Counted from the first letter of the stretch, positions 22,991-35,849 are shown. The stretch: DNA of 64,000 nt from Calendula officinalis (GCA_963853835.1 OY970832.1:29214208-29278207), one strand, 5' to 3'. Notes: generated from the sequence alone by a model not told the origin. Made by a program: numbers and translations.

Positions 22991-23385
22991 TGGCCCAGAC
23001 AGAGATTGCGTCGCGATCTCTGAATTCGCGTCGCGAATTCTTCCCCTCTATAATTCGCGTCGACTTTAGCGACGCTATCCCTACGCGATCTCCGATGCTA
23101 TCCGAGATCGCGTTTCACCAACCATCGCTATTTTGGGTCGCTGTTTGATTTCCAACATGTTCGCGTCGCGAACAAAGATCGCGCCGCGATCTTCCCTTCC
23201 CAGCTAAACTCGAGTTTTCTCCACTTAATACAACCCATCTTTGACCCGTTTCCAAATTAACACGAGTTTTAAACATTCAAACACTCAACATGACATAACG
23301 GTTACATAACTAATCATAACATCTTAAATTCATACAAACCCGAATAGTAATACAAATTACAAATATAAAAATTTCGGTCGTTACA

Positions 23386-23400
23386 ACTACCTACCTTAAG
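23386..23400 (-). other. Family Y polypurine tract region
   Basis: The minus strand reads cttaaggtaggtagt immediately before the 3' LTR. It sits where second-strand priming is expected, but it is less purine-rich than usual. Confidence 0.5.
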
Positions 23401-23787
23401 AGGATTCCGTCCTCGGAATCGCATCATAATCCACAAAGTTCGGGTAGCGTTTCTTCATCTCATCTTTGACTTCCCAAGTCAAATTGGGTCCTAGGGAATG
23501 CTTCCACTTGACCAACACCAATTCAATCTCTTTGTTCCTCAACGTCTTCGTTTGGGCCTCCAATATGGCTTCGGCTTCTTCAATCGATCGATTGGGTGCA
23601 TCGACCCGTAAATCTTGAAGTGGGATCACATTCTCCACTTCACCCAAGAATTTCTTCAAATTACAAACATGGAATGTGTCATGGACACCTTGCAACTGGG
23701 TGGGAGTTCTAACTTAAATGCTTGTAAACCGACCTGTTTCAAGATCTTAAACGGGCCAACATACCTTGGGCTCAATTTGCCCTTCTT
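23396..23787 (-). pseudogene. Family Y integrase C-terminus with chromodomain-like tail
   Basis: After an in-frame TGA at 23,788-23,790 the integrase frame continues ('KLSPRYVGPFKILKQVG', the GPF motif). It shifts by one base near 23,700 and continues as 'QGVHDTFHVCNLKKFLG', then '..ELVLVKWKHSLGPNLTWE', ending at 23,396. The 'VKW....N.TWE' block is the second half of a chromodomain, which in this group is thought to steer integration towards heterochromatin. It lies about 10 bases upstream of the LTR. Confidence 0.8.
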
Positions 23788-24501
23788 TCAAAATCTCATC
23801 ACGCCTTTCCAAGGCGAGAATTTCAACATTACCATATCACCAACATCCAAATCATAATTGGGTCGCTTTTTCAAACCCGAATAACTTCTTTGACGATCTT
23901 GTGCGGCTTTCATATTTGCTTGAATTATTCCAATTTTCTCATTTGTTATTTTCACAATCTCGGGACCCGTGAGTTTCGTCTCACCCGCCTCTAACCAACA
24001 AGAAGGCGTCCTACACTTTCTCCCATACAATGCCTCAAACGGTGGCTTTTGGATACTTGCATAACTATTGTTATAAGAAAACTCAAACAACGGTAAATGT
24101 TCATCCCATTTACCACCAAAATCCATCACACACGATCTCAACATATCTTCTACCGTTTGGATCGTCCTTTCACTTTGACCATCGGTTTGCGGATGGTAAG
24201 CCGTGCTCAATCTCAACTTAGTTCCCAACTCTTCTTGGGGTAATCTCCAAAATCTTGAGGTAAATCTCGCGTCCCGATCGGACACAATCGACATCGGTAC
24301 CCCATGCAAAAGAACAACCTCATCAACATACAACTTAGCCAACTTCTCGAGTGGCATAGTTTCCCGAATAGCTAGGAATAACGTACTTTTTGTCAACCTA
24401 TCAACAATCACCCAAATGGCATCATGATTCCTACTTGTCTTTGGAAGACCAACAATAAAATTCATAGTGATGTCTTCCCATTTCCCGGCCGGCACTTGCA
24501 A
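23788..24501 (-). pseudogene. Family Y integrase catalytic core
   Basis: This frame of about 237 codons carries the D,D-35-E core: Asp in 'AIWVIVDRLTKS', Asp in 'SIVSDRDARF', and Glu in 'TDGQSERTIQ'. The start shown is not a real one: the frame is continuous with 24,505-25,593 apart from an in-frame TAA at 24,505-24,507. All three catalytic residues are present, so inactivation is by stops only. It ends at a TGA (23,788-23,790) just before the GPF region. Confidence 0.85.
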
Positions 24502-24504
24502 CGA

Positions 24505-25593
24505 TTATGCAACACCATAAGGCACTTGGTGCTCGGATTTCACTTGTGCACACAAGGCACACTTTGAAATGTACTTTGCTACTCTCGACTTCATCCCCGA
24601 CCACCAATTCATCCTCTTCAAGTCTTGATAGGTCTTTGTACTCCCGGGATGAATCGAATACTTGGACTTGTGAGCATCATTCAACAAGATCTTTCGATTT
24701 CCACCGAATTTTGGAACCCAAATCCGTCTATTGACGGTTTTCAACCCTTGGGTGTTTTCTTCAAATACTTGGTTCTTTCCCAATCTCTCTTGTCTATACT
24801 CGTCTTTTCCCATCACTTCGGTTTGTGCGGTTTTTATGTTTTCAATAAAACTAGATATCACTTCAATACGCATCAACTTAGCCTTGACCGGCTTTTCATA
24901 AACTTTTCTACTTAAGGCGTCGGCTACCACATTAGCCTTCCCTTCATGATAAACAATTTCACAATCATAATCATTAATCAATTCAATCCACCTTCTTTGC
25001 CTCATATTCAAATCATTTTGTGTGAACACATACTTAAGACTTTTATGATCCGTGTACAATGTACACCTTGTTCCATACAAGTAATGTCTCCAAATCTTCA
25101 AGGCAAAAATAATAGCCGCCAACTCTAAATCGTGAGTTGTATATCTTTCTTCCGCATTTTTCAATTGTCTTGAAGCATAAGCTATCACTTTACCCCTTTG
25201 CATCAAAACACATCTGAGGCCCTTGTTCGAGGCGTCACTATAAACCATAAAATCTTCCATACCATCGGGAAGTGTAAGGATTGGTGCATTGCACAACTTT
25301 TCTTTCAACAAGGCAAATGCATCTTCTTGCTTTTTTCCCCGATCAAACTTCACATCCTTTCTTGTTAACATAGTGAGTGGTACTGCCACTCCGGAAAAAT
25401 CTTCAATGAATCTTCGGTAATAACCGGCTAACCCAAGAAAACTTCTTACTTCGGTTGGAGTCTTTGGCGCTTCCCAATTCTTTACCGCTTCAATCTTAGA
25501 CGGGTCAACATTTATCCCGCTTCGATATACTATATGGCCAAGAAATTGAACTTCCTGCAACCAAAATTCACACTTCGAGAACTTGGCATACAA
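24505..25593 (-). pseudogene. Family Y reverse transcriptase thumb, RNase H and integrase zinc-binding domain
   Basis: About 362 codons in the main pol frame encode the connection of reverse transcriptase ('FLGLAGYYRRFIEDFS'), then RNase H with 'DFMVYSDAS' and 'HDLELAAIIFALKIWRHYL' and 'YTDHKSLKY'. An H-H-C-C integrase finger follows ('HPGSTKTYQDLKRMNWW' to 'CALCAQ'). The upstream boundary is an in-frame TGA (25,600-25,602); the downstream boundary is a TAA. Confidence 0.87.
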
Positions 25594-25599
25594 TTTCTC

Positions 25600-25866
25600 T
25601 CATTTTAAAACTTCTAGAGTTTGCTTCAAATGTTCTTCATGTTCTTCTTCGGTTTTGGAGTAGATAAGAATATCATCAATAAATACTATGAGAAATTTAT
25701 CGAGAAAAGCTTTACAAACCCTATTCATGAGTTCCATGAAAATAGCCGGGGCATTCGTCAAACCAAATGGCATTACAAAAAATTCATAATGCCCATAACG
25801 AGTTCTAAAGGTCGTCTTCTCGGTATCACCTTCTTTAACTCGAACTTGATGGTATCCCGATCTCAA
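25600..25866 (-). pseudogene. Family Y reverse transcriptase palm
   Basis: Eighty-eight codons contain 'RSGYHQVRVKEGDTEKTTF' and 'FVMPFGLTNAPAIFMELMN', and the catalytic 'VFIDDILIYSK' with both aspartates intact. The frame is separated from the upstream fingers by a small deletion near 25,905 and ends in TGA at 25,600-25,602, in frame with what follows. Confidence 0.87.
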
Positions 25867-25867
25867 A

Positions 25868-26195
25868 TCAATTTTGGAGAAATAATCGGCTCCTTGAAGT
25901 TGGCAAAGGATATCGGTTCTTAATCGTCATCTTGTTAAGCTCTCGGTAATCGATACACATTCTCATTGAGCCATCTTTCTTCTTCACAAATAAAACCGGT
26001 GCACCCCACGGTGACGAGCTAGGACGGATAAAACCTTTATCAAGTAAATCTTGCAACTGAGACATTAATTCCCGCATTTTGGTAGGAGCTAAGCGATACG
26101 GGGCTCGGGCAATTGGCGTCGCCCCCAGAACTAAATCGATACGAAACTCAACTTGTCTCTCCGGTGGCAAACCGGGTAAGTCATCAGGAAAAACT
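25868..26195 (-). pseudogene. Family Y reverse transcriptase fingers
   Basis: The frame reads 'LPPERQVEFRIDLVLGATPI' through 'SPWGAPVLFVKKKDGSMRMC' and 'IDYRELNKMTIKNRYPLP'. About ten residues expected between 'RYPLP' and the palm ('GADYFSKIDLRSG') are missing near 25,905, and the frame changes there. A further one-base shift lies near 26,200, where it joins the upstream linker. Confidence 0.85.
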
Positions 26196-26436
26196 TCGGG
26201 AAATCCCGAATAATCTTCACGCTATCCACCGTTTTCTTCTCTTTTCTTCCATCTAGGACATAGGCTATGAATGACGAACATCCTTTTGACAAACTTTTTC
26301 TTGCTTTTATGGCGGTAATAAAATTTGCCATATGATGCCTCCTTTCCCCATAAATGTACACCTTCTCATTCTCGGGAGACTTGATCGATACTAACTTCTT
26401 TCCACATAAAATCTTGGCTTGGTGGATTCCAACCAA
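26196..26436 (-). pseudogene. Family Y linker between protease and reverse transcriptase
   Basis: The frame begins 'VGIHQAKILCGKKLVSI', the standard continuation after the 'GMDWL' end of the protease in Tekay-type elements. It runs to 'DSVKIIRDFP' before the frame shifts near 26,200. It is offset from the gag-protease frame by a shift near 26,410-26,435. Confidence 0.8.
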
Positions 26437-27804
26437 TCCATCCCAATAATCACATCAAAAGCCTTAATTCCCATAGGCATCAAATCGACCTTGAATGTTT
26501 TACTATCGATTTCTAATTCACAATTCCTATAAATGTGTTGAACCATAGAGGTTTTTCCATCGGCTACTTCTATTTCATACAAATCATCAAGTAATTCTAG
26601 TGGAACCTTAAACTTAGCACCAAATTCATGAGACACGAAAGAATAAGTAGAACCCGAATCAATCAATACATAAGTGGGTATGGAGTTTATGAATAAGGTA
26701 CCTAAGACGACATCATGAGTCTCCTTGGCTTCTTCACGCGTGAGTTGTAAGGCACGCCCTTTGACTTTCAACGGCTTCGGTTTCTTGTGAGCGGTCGACA
26801 CCAACGTTTTGGTTCCTTTCTTTGGGCAAACATTGCTATAGTGCCCTTTCTCATGGCATGAGAAGCACTCCACCTCATCAAGGTTCTTCACCTTGCCATC
26901 CTTAGCCTTGTGGCCAAAACGCCCACACTTAAAACAACCACCTGAATCCGCCTTACATTCGCCTTTGTGGTCCCTACCACATTTTCTACAACTTCCAACA
27001 CTACCTTGCTTTGACCCGCTCGGGGAAAACTTGCTCTTCTTTGATGGCCCCGAAAAACTTTCAAATTTCCTCTTTTCATTTCCCACCGACCTCTCTTGAA
27101 CTCTTCTCTTTCCCACCTTCTCAACACTTCGGGCGACATTAATAGCCTTATCAAGAGTCGTCGCCCTTTTCAATTCAAGCTCATACTCCCATGGTAACCA
27201 ATTGGCAAACCGAACCACACGACTACGTTCGGCCGGGTAGGCATTCATCACAAACGGGAGGTATCCCTTGAACTTCTTGGTATACTCATCCAAGGTTAAA
27301 TTGCCTTTCTTGAAATGCAAGAACTCCTCCAACAATTCCTCCAACTCCCTTTCGGGACAAAACTTATTTTTGAGTCTCCTAGTGAACTCTTCCCAAGACA
27401 TCTTATAGACGGCTTTCTTTCCCAATGACTCATACACGGTGACCCACCAAGTCAAAGCATCATCCTTAAGCAAACATGAGGCATAAGTCACCATGTCTTC
27501 TTCTTTACACTTGCTACTCTCAAGCACATGTTCCGTCTCCCGGATCCAACGCATAGTATCATTTGGTTCCATACTCCCGAAATAGTTGTCGGGTCGGCAT
27601 GTGAAGAATATCTTGTAAGAACACCCTTCACGTTCAATCTTGTCAACACTCATTTCCTCGTTGGAGGATTTTTCGTTCGGGACACTATCTCCCGTTGTTC
27701 CGGTCCTTGTGAGAGGAGGAGTATCCTCCCTCTCTTCCATTTCTTCTTCATCACGACCCCCATCCTCGTCCCTTTCCTCTTCATCATAGTTCAACCGTTC
27801 ATTT
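26391..27804 (-). pseudogene. Family Y gag C-terminal part and protease
   Basis: About 467 codons are open here. The gag core covers about residues 50-250 ('CLLKDDALTWWVTVYESLG', 'FTRRLKNKFCPE'). A basic linker follows, then three zinc knuckles: CRKCGRDHKGEC, CFKCGRFGHKAKD with its fourth cysteine replaced, and CFSCHEKGHYSNVC. The aspartic protease has its active site at 'YVLIDSGSTYSFVS' and ends at 'IGMDWL'. The first codons are separated from the rest of gag by copia Z. The frame matches across Z if one copy of the CATTT duplication is removed. The last 15 residues are out of frame owing to a shift near 26,420. Confidence 0.9.
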
Positions 27805-28943
27805 TGAAGGATTTATGTGCACAGTTAGTCAACCTATGATGATACATCCATGTCTACGAAACACTTAAGGGTCACACCGGTGAGTGCATGTTATTCGAGT
27901 AAGATATGTAATGATACTTGGAAGAGGATTGATTCATAATAAGTCATTTATGAATCAAGTTAAGTATTAAGTCAAGTTTGACTTATTACTAGATTAGTTT
28001 AACTAACTAATTAATACAAGTATTTGTACATTTACTAGTTGAGTAAATATACAATGTGTTAATTATAGATTATCCATAATATGATTTAAAGCTATTACAT
28101 CATATAGTGTTTGGATAATATTATTGTTTAGATTATATAAAGTTTATTATATAATCAATTATTAAAAAGTATAAATACAAGAATATATTTCGTGTATATG
28201 GGTACCGAAATATTAAGTGTATAATACTAGACATTTAATAATTAAGTGTAACAATAATAACTAGATAAACTACAAGGGTTTAATGTGTAAAAGATAAGTT
28301 TAATTAAGAGATTGATCTTAATTAAACTAGAAGGGCCCTAAGTGAAAGTCTTTCTATTATAAATAGAAGGCTTGGGGTTCCCTTGTTTTGTTACACCTTA
28401 AGACACGAAAACCCTAGCCTCCTCTCTAGGTTTCGGCCGAAACACCACCACCAAGAACACAAGCTTTGTGTTCTTCGTGTTCTTCGTGTTCTTCGTTCGT
28501 TCTTCGTATTCTTCAAGTCTTGAAGATTCGAAGATCATTACAAGGATCAACTAGAAGATCGCTCGTTGTGTTCATCATCATTGGACTAACTTAAGCAAGA
28601 TTAAAGGTATGTTTTGAGAAAACCTTTTCTCCCTTCTCCCCTCTTGGACGAACTCGACCAAGAACCCTAGGGTTCTTGGTGTTGGTCGAAACACACACAA
28701 GTGTGTGTGTGTGTTTGGGTTTTCGTACAAGGTTTCTTATTGTTAATCTACTCTAGATTTCCAAGATCCCAATCCTTTAGGGTTTAAGGATTAGGTTTAA
28801 TCTCAGTTCCGCATTTAGGGATTAAATCAGCTAGTTCGTTTTAACGGGTCAAGAACAAGTTCATGTTCTTGGTCAGTATGGTTCGAACCAGTCAACTAGG
28901 AGGTTGACCCAAGTGGTCAATCAGAACCAGTCAAAACCCTTCA
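27805..28943 (+). mobile_element. Copia Z 5' LTR
   Basis: It begins TGAAGGATTTATGTGC and ends AAAACCCTTCA, so the six terminal bases are inverted. A TATA box lies at 28,358-28,365. A 'ttcttcgtg' microsatellite-like run lies near 28,467-28,510 and a (GT)n run near 28,693-28,710. Confidence 0.93.
28358..28365 (+). promoter_or_regulatory. TATA box of copia Z LTR
   Basis: TATAAATA is conserved at 35,258-35,265 in the other LTR. The expected transcription start would be about 30 bases downstream, near 'ttgttacacc'. Confidence 0.6.
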
Positions 28944-28944
28944 G

Positions 28945-28956
28945 TGGTATCAGAGC
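28945..28956 (+). other. Copia Z primer-binding site (initiator tRNA-Met)
   Basis: TGGTATCAGAGC begins one base after the 5' LTR. Confidence 0.9.
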
Positions 28957-31523
28957 GTTGGTTTAGAGATCTAAACTAGATTAACAAAGTTTTGTTTGTT
29001 TAATTTTTATTAAAGTTTTTTTTTGTTCCAACTTCTTCTTCTTCTTCTTAATGTTCGAATAGGGTAAGAACCCTAGGACCAAGTATGTTAAACTAGTTAA
29101 GTTTAATTGGTCAAAAGGATTCTAGAAAAAACCCTAGAAATTTCGAACAAGAGGCAAAGAACCCTAGGATCAAGAACATCAAAAGGCTTCTTTCCCTAAC
29201 CCTAGCAATTTCCGAAAATTGTAGAACCCTAGGATCAAGATTGTCAAAAATCTTGATCAAGAGGATTCTTTCCTTAATTACATGATCTTCCAAATCTAGG
29301 ATCAAGTATGCTAAACCAAGATTTGGTTTAATTGATCAAAAGGATTCTTTCCTTTCTCTCAAGATTTCGTGATTAAGGAGGATTACTTGGACACCAAGTT
29401 TGTTAAACTAGCCTAGTTTAATTGGTGGAAAAGTTTCCTAGGCTTTGAGGAAATTTTCGAAAACCTTAGATGTAATCTAGAACCCTAGAACATTAAACTA
29501 GTTGAGTTTAATTGTTTAAAGGATTAATTAGGTTAATAATCTAAAACCTAGATAATTAAACAAGTTCATGTTTAATAGGTTTAATTATTATCTTAATAGA
29601 TTTATTAAAGACTAGTTCTTTAAACCTAGAAATCTAGACAAAGTTTATTGTCTATAAGGTTTAAATTAAAAAGTTTAAATAAATTTATTAGTGTTATAAT
29701 CCATCTTAGAATTTAAACAAAGTTTATTGTTTAAATAGGATTGATTAGAATTAATCTTTTAATTAAATAATGTCTTTGATCAAGAAAGTCAAAACCCTAG
29801 TTTTGGTTGATCAAAAACAAGATTAGGGTTAGACTAATTAATGAGAATTAAAAGAAGTGTTAATTTCTAGTTCAAGAAATTAACAAGATGTATTTATTTA
29901 TTTATGTATTGTATTTCGAATTTTAAATATTTAAAAAGGATAAAATGAATTTTAATAAATAAAGTAGTTTATACGTATTTTAATTAGTACAAGTTAAAAT
30001 ACATATAAATTAGATGTAATATTCTTATTAGAATGATTATAAGTTTATTTTAAAAGTAAATATATATGTATATATATTAGATACAAGATTAAATGCAACA
30101 TTAAAAGATAATGTTATTTTGATCTTAAAGGCTAAATAATATAACTAGATATTGTATAAAGTTAATTATATAATCAAAAACTAGAAAGTGCAAAGTTATG
30201 ATTTCATTATAACTAGAAATTGTACAAGTTGAGATTATATGATAAACTAGAAATATACAAAGTTATATATTAATATTATAAGGTGTATAAAGTTATAAGT
30301 TATTATAACTAGTAATTATACAAGTATAATATAAGTATTTTACAAGTCATGTAATATACTAGATTAATGATCAAGTGTAAATAACAAGAACCTATATTTA
30401 ACTAGTTTGAGTTAAATCTAAGAAAGGTTTAAACAAACTAAGTATTATTATATATAGTCTTTATATAATAAGTTTATTAGTTTCACCAAGTATAAACCGG
30501 TGATTGTGTTAGCTTAAGTTCCATCATGATTGTTGGAGGTAGTGGGAGCTACACAAGAAAATCACAACGTTTATAAGTGTGTCGCTAAGACATAAGTTTT
30601 GGTGAAATCTAGTAAGTCAAAACAAATGTTTGATTTCATTATTAAACATATGAAAAACTAGGTGTGTTAAACTAGATTTATGATTCAAGTCTATGAATCA
30701 TAAAAGGATTAAAAGTTTAACATAATTTTTAAGTTTTTCAAGAAAGATAAAACAAGTAAGTTTTATTCTAGATAAGGTTTCCCACAAAACCTAGTAATAC
30801 GTTTTGTACACCTCGTTTTAGGTATACATATAAAACGCGCAAATTCTTGAAACTATAAGTTTTAAAGAAAGTTCTTAAGGTTTAAAAGGATGTCTTGTTG
30901 AATTCTTGAATTCACAAGTCACACATTTTAAACAAGGACTAAGATTGGAATAAGGTTTAAGTTTAGTTCAAGACTTAAACAAACCCAAGAAAATCTTAGA
31001 TCTAAGTACTATCCACCTAATGGAATACCTCACTTGTTCAACGATATTCATATTGTAAGGATAAAGAACCTTAGATATGGATTCAAATCATTGCGAGTGT
31101 TAGGGTGCGTAAGGTTCTGTGATAATCGGGAGTCCCGGCGCAGAACATCGCACTGTCTTAGATGGTATGATCTACAAAGTACTTGAGTAGAATAAACATA
31201 CTAGACTTTATTACTAACTTAGAAATGTGCAACTAGATTGTACAAAGTTGTAATAAGTTATAAGTCTAAAGATTCTACGACCCCTAGGAATCGTGTCAAG
31301 TCTTGATACGATCGGTAAGGATGTTACCTACCAGAAACAGCATGTCTCGTCGGGAAGTGCACAAACCTTGCGGCGAGAATGTGATATATGGATCCTAGGC
31401 CTAAAATATTAATTATGGGTTTATAATATATTTTAGAGAATGTTTGTTGATGATTACTAATTAAACTGGGTTTGATTTGTAGACGGCGCAACAACCAACA
31501 CGACACGTACCAATCTCTCACTA

Positions 31524-32202
31524 CGCTTGTTTCTAGAAAAGGACAAATTGACTAGGTCAAAGTTTCTCAATTAGAAGCGTGATCTTCGGATTATGCTTAG
31601 GCATGAGAGAAAAGGAAATGTCCTAGAAAGAGCAATGCTAAATGCCCATGCCACGAATGCTAGAGATGAACCAGGACAAGCATATTACGCTTGTAGAGTG
31701 TTCAACTCTTGCAAGATGGTTAAGGGATCATCAGTAAGTGCTCACGTCATGAAAATGAAAGAGCACATGGATCATCTTGAATGGTTAGGACACCCAGTAC
31801 CGTTGCACTTAGCAACAGTAATGATACTCAACTCGTTGTTAGATGACTATAAGCCTTATGTAGTCAACTACAACATGCAAAACATGGAGCAATCCATTGT
31901 TGAGCTACATTCCGTGCTCAAGACAAATGAGTTGAGTTTGGGGACCAAGTTTAAGAATGATCTCATAGTAACTGATGATGGTAGTGAAAAAGAGAAAGAG
32001 GCGCAGTGGAAATGGAAAGGGTAAAACTGATCTCAGCCAAAACATGCCCAAGGGTAATAGAGTCAAACAAAAGGTCAAGAAGGTGAAGCCAAACAAGGCA
32101 AGTACCAAGAAATGGTGTCTTGGTTGTGGCGAGGGTCAAAGGGTAGGAGGCAATGCAAGCTCCTCAGTTGACTTGACCAAAACTTCTAGATATTCACTTT
32201 AA
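31524..32202 (+). pseudogene. Copia Z gag, damaged
   Basis: The recognisable frame starts about 31,524 ('FLEKDKLTRSKFLN'), meets an in-frame TAG at 31,572-31,574, and continues as 'LRIMLRHERKGNVLERAML'. The core 'CKMVKGSSVSAHVMKMKEHM' to 'LATVMILNSLLDDYKPYVVN' and 'ELHSVLKTNE' follows, which is a UBN2-type copia gag. Near 32,018 the frame shifts to a Lys-rich tail ('SQNMPKGNRVKQKVKKVKPN') and a zinc knuckle reduced to 'CLGCGEGQ'. Nothing of pol follows. A leader of about 2.6 kb precedes it, unusually long for copia. Confidence 0.8.
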
Positions 32203-34691
32203 GATACTTGTAAAGTTTATTACGAGTAACTCAACTTTTGCAATCGTTTATTGCAAGAGATGAAGGAAAGTGAAGATGGCCATCATGAGATAGTAATGAT
32301 CCCACAAGCACCAAGTTAATCTTATGATTCAGTATTTCTCACTTTGGATTCAAGGAAAACAATTTTATTTTGTTAAGACAAATTTTTATGTTAAACTCAA
32401 TTTTGGTTTTACCAAATTATGAATCCATACTTGAATTATAATGTTTGCATGTGTGATAATTACGCTAGTCAAGTTTTATGACTAGATTGTAAGTCAAGTT
32501 TTGACTTACTGATAATCTCGTGTTTTTATACTTGTTTGATTGTTGTATAAGTAATGTTTTAAAAGCTCAATACTTAGATACTAGAAATTAGAAGTTTCTC
32601 TTCTAAAGTATTTAAGAGATTTTATGAGAAGCATAAGGTTCAAAAGTTGTTGAACCTAGTTGAAACATCTTAAGTAATGGTTACTTATGATAGTAAGTTT
32701 CAAGGTGTTAGTATTAATATAGTATGATTATATTGGATGTAATCAAGATAGACTTTAAAGAGTATTATTACAAGTCTTTTATACTTGTAATAAAGGAATT
32801 TAATGAAGTCATAATTCCTTAATAGGAACAATTAGATATTCGTATAATCCAAGTAAAATGACTTAGACATTAAATGAACTCTTAAAAGGGACAAACTATA
32901 TTAAAGCATTTAAGAATTAAAAGGTATTATTGCAAGTCTTTCATACTTGTAACAAATACAATATTTAATCAAGTCATAATTCCCTAATAGGAATAATGGA
33001 TATTTGAGAAATCCAAGAAATGACTTTGGCATTAAATACGATTCTTAAAAGATACTAATACACTTAAGAATTGAAAGTATCGTTTCAAGTGTCTTATACT
33101 TGTTAGATACAGTAATCAATGAAAGTCATGATTCCCTTAAAAGGAATGTTGGATATTCGCAAATCCAAAGGATGACTTTGATAATTGATTAATTCTTAAA
33201 GGGTTAAACTATAAGTTTTGACTAGGTCAAAAGTAGTAGTTTAAGTAATGCTTATTTTCCATAACATTTAGTGGGAGCTAAGACTAACATATTCACTAGA
33301 GCTACTAATGAATATAGTAAGTTAGTTAGGACATTAACAACAAGGTTTTACCAAGCCATTAGCCAAGGAGTTAAGAAAAATAAATGATCAGTAATTAGAT
33401 TATTGCAAACCTAATAGCGTGATCACAAGTCTTGTGATTAATTATTGCATATCTAATAGGATGTTCACATTCCAGTGAACAAGTTAATCATTTAAGGAAA
33501 TTTCTTTAACTAGTAATAATATCTACAAATCAAGTAGCTAAAAGAAATTTAGTTACTAGGCAAGTTTTATAGATTCAAGAAACTAAAGGAGTAATTTTTC
33601 CAATCCTCCTACGTTTACCGAATCATATAAAAAGGGCAAGACTAGAATATGTTCTAAATGTTGCATGAACAATATCTAGCAAAGACAAAAGTAATAGTAT
33701 TCTTAATACTCGTCTTATGTCTTTAGTTTAATAGAAATAACTAATTGTAATTAGTGATAAAAGTTACAATTAAGAGTTATTGAAGTAATCAACACAAACG
33801 CATAGAATAAGTAATGATCCAGTAATAATTCAGTATCTATGTCCAGTGAGGAATAATACATGAGTTAGTATCATTGTTATTCAGAATTTGTATGTTTTAC
33901 AATATCCATGAATAGAAGTCTATTTATTCAAAAGATATAAATCCGTGACTACTCTCTTGGTGGGAACCTCGATGGGACGTTAACGTCATCGCGGTATTTG
34001 GTGGTAGATTCGAAGTTCTTCGAAGATAGTTACACAAGTTTTTGTTTAAACCAAATATCGGTGATATTCTGTCGGAGCTCGACGAATATTGGATTGACCA
34101 CCGTGATAATACTTCGTGGTTGAAAAGTTCAAAAGTATTATTCACTAGGATTGTCCTTAAGCCTGAGGTATTTGGTTTGGGATACATTGACTAATGTGCT
34201 TTGGTTCGTCTTAGACAATTCTGAAATATGGTTGTCATACGAGGCTCTACTGGGTACAAAGGAATTTGTATTTTGAATCGAAATATAACAAGATGGTAAT
34301 TGCACCTCCTTTTTAGGAGAGATATTTATGGGTCCTTTGACATGATGATAACTGGAAAGTGCATGGCCATGCCCAAACGAACTGATTTGTTCTTTGTCGT
34401 TTATCACAACAATTTGAATCAAGAAGTCATTAAATGATTTTGAATACAGGAGTTGATAAATTCTACCATGCTCGTATTCATTATCACAAATATCGTGCTG
34501 CAAGATATAAACCTAACATAGTTGCCCAAGAAGTAGAGACAGAGTGTTCTTTACTAGGAGACGCTATTAAAGAGTTTTTCAAGAAACTATACCTGGGTTA
34601 CACAAAGCTATTTTTATGGGGTTGGTTACCTACATGCCCATCTAGAAGGCCACTGTAGCTCGTATCATTAAGACAAAGGTTACAAACTTGC

Positions 34692-34704
34692 ACAAGTGGG
34701 AGTC
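34692..34704 (+). other. Copia Z polypurine tract
   Basis: The sequence 'acaagtgggagtc' sits directly before the 3' LTR and matches the tract of copia A (about 885-895). Confidence 0.75.
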
Positions 34705-35849
34705 TGAAAGATTTATGTGCACAGTTAGTCAACCTATGATGATACATCCATGCCTACGAAACACTTAAGGGTCACACCGTTGAGTGCATGTTATTCGAGT
34801 AAGATATGTAATGATACTTGGAAGAGGATTGATTCATAATAAGTCATTTATGAATCAAGTTAAGTATTAAGTCAAGTTTGACTTATTACTAGATTAGTTT
34901 AACTAACTAATTAATACAAGTATTTGTACATTTACTAGTTGAGTAAATATACAATGTGTTAATTATAGATTATCCATAATATGATTTAAAGCTATTAAAT
35001 CATATAGTGTTTGGATAATATTATTGTTTAGATTATATAAAGTTTATTATATAATCAATTATTAAAAAGTATAAATACAAGAATATATTTCGTGTATATG
35101 GGTACCGAAATATTAAGTGTATAATACTAGACATTTAATAATTAAGTATAACAATAATAACTAGATAAACTACAAGGGTTTAATGTGTAAAAGATAAGTT
35201 TAATTAAGAGATTGATCTTAATTAAACTAGAAGGACCCTAAGTGAAAGTCTTTCTATTATAAATAGAAGGCTTGGGGTTCCCTTGTTTTGTTACACCTTA
35301 AGACACGAAAACCCTAGCCTCCTCTCTAGGTTTCGGCCGAAACACCACCACCAAGAACACAAGCTTTGTGTTCTTCATGTTCTTCGTGTTCTTCGTTCGT
35401 TCTTCGTATTCTTCAAGTCTTGAAGATTCGAAGATCATTACAAGGATCAACTAGAAGATCGCTCGTTGTGTTCATGCATCATCAGTGGACTAACTTAAGC
35501 AAGATTAAAGGTATGTTTTGAGAAAACCTTTTCTCCCTTCTCCCCTCTTGGACGAACTCGACCAAGAACCCTAGGGTTCTTGGTGTTGGTCGAAACACAC
35601 ACAAGTGTGTGTGTCTGTTTGGGTTTCCGTACAAGGTTTCTTCCAGTGTTAATCTACTCTAGATTTCCAAGATCCCAATCCTTTAGGGTTTAAGGATTAG
35701 GTTTAATCTTAGTTCCGCATTTAGGTATTAAATCAGCTAGTTGGTTTTAACCGGTCAAGAACAAGTTCATGTTCTTGGTCAGTATGGTTCGAACAAGTCA
35801 ACTAGGAGGTTGACCCAAGTGGTCAATCAGAACCAGTCAGAACCCTTCA
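34705..35849 (+). mobile_element. Copia Z 3' LTR
   Basis: It begins TGAAAGATTTATGTGC and ends GAACCCTTCA, and has the TATA box at 35,258-35,265. It is nearly identical to the 5' LTR. Differences include an extra 'gc' near 35,475 and a 'ttcca' change near 35,642. Confidence 0.93.

Larger units (their letters stand above)
21753..23385 (-). mobile_element. Family Y 3' LTR
   Basis: The 1,633-bp LTR on the minus strand begins TGTAACGACCGAAATTT and ends GGTGTGTTACA. It contains a minus-strand TATA box (22,983-22,990), a cluster of GC-rich hairpins (23,001-23,194) and short tandem repeats (22,173-22,280). Compared with the 5' LTR it lacks about 132 bp near 22,761. Confidence 0.9.
27805..35849 (+). 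mobile_element. Complete non-autonomous Ty1/copia element (Z) nested in family Y gag
   Basis: The 8,045-bp element has LTRs of 1,139 and 1,145 bp (TGAAGG...CCTTCA) and a perfect 5-bp target duplication CATTT (27,800-27,804 and 35,850-35,854). A tRNA-iMet primer site and a polypurine tract are present. Only a damaged gag can be read. There is no protease, integrase or reverse transcriptase in the 2.5 kb between gag and the 3' LTR, which is AT-rich and stop-dense. It was presumably mobilised by a related copia element. The LTRs differ at roughly 18 positions plus a few small indels by eye, about 1.6 percent. Confidence 0.93.
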
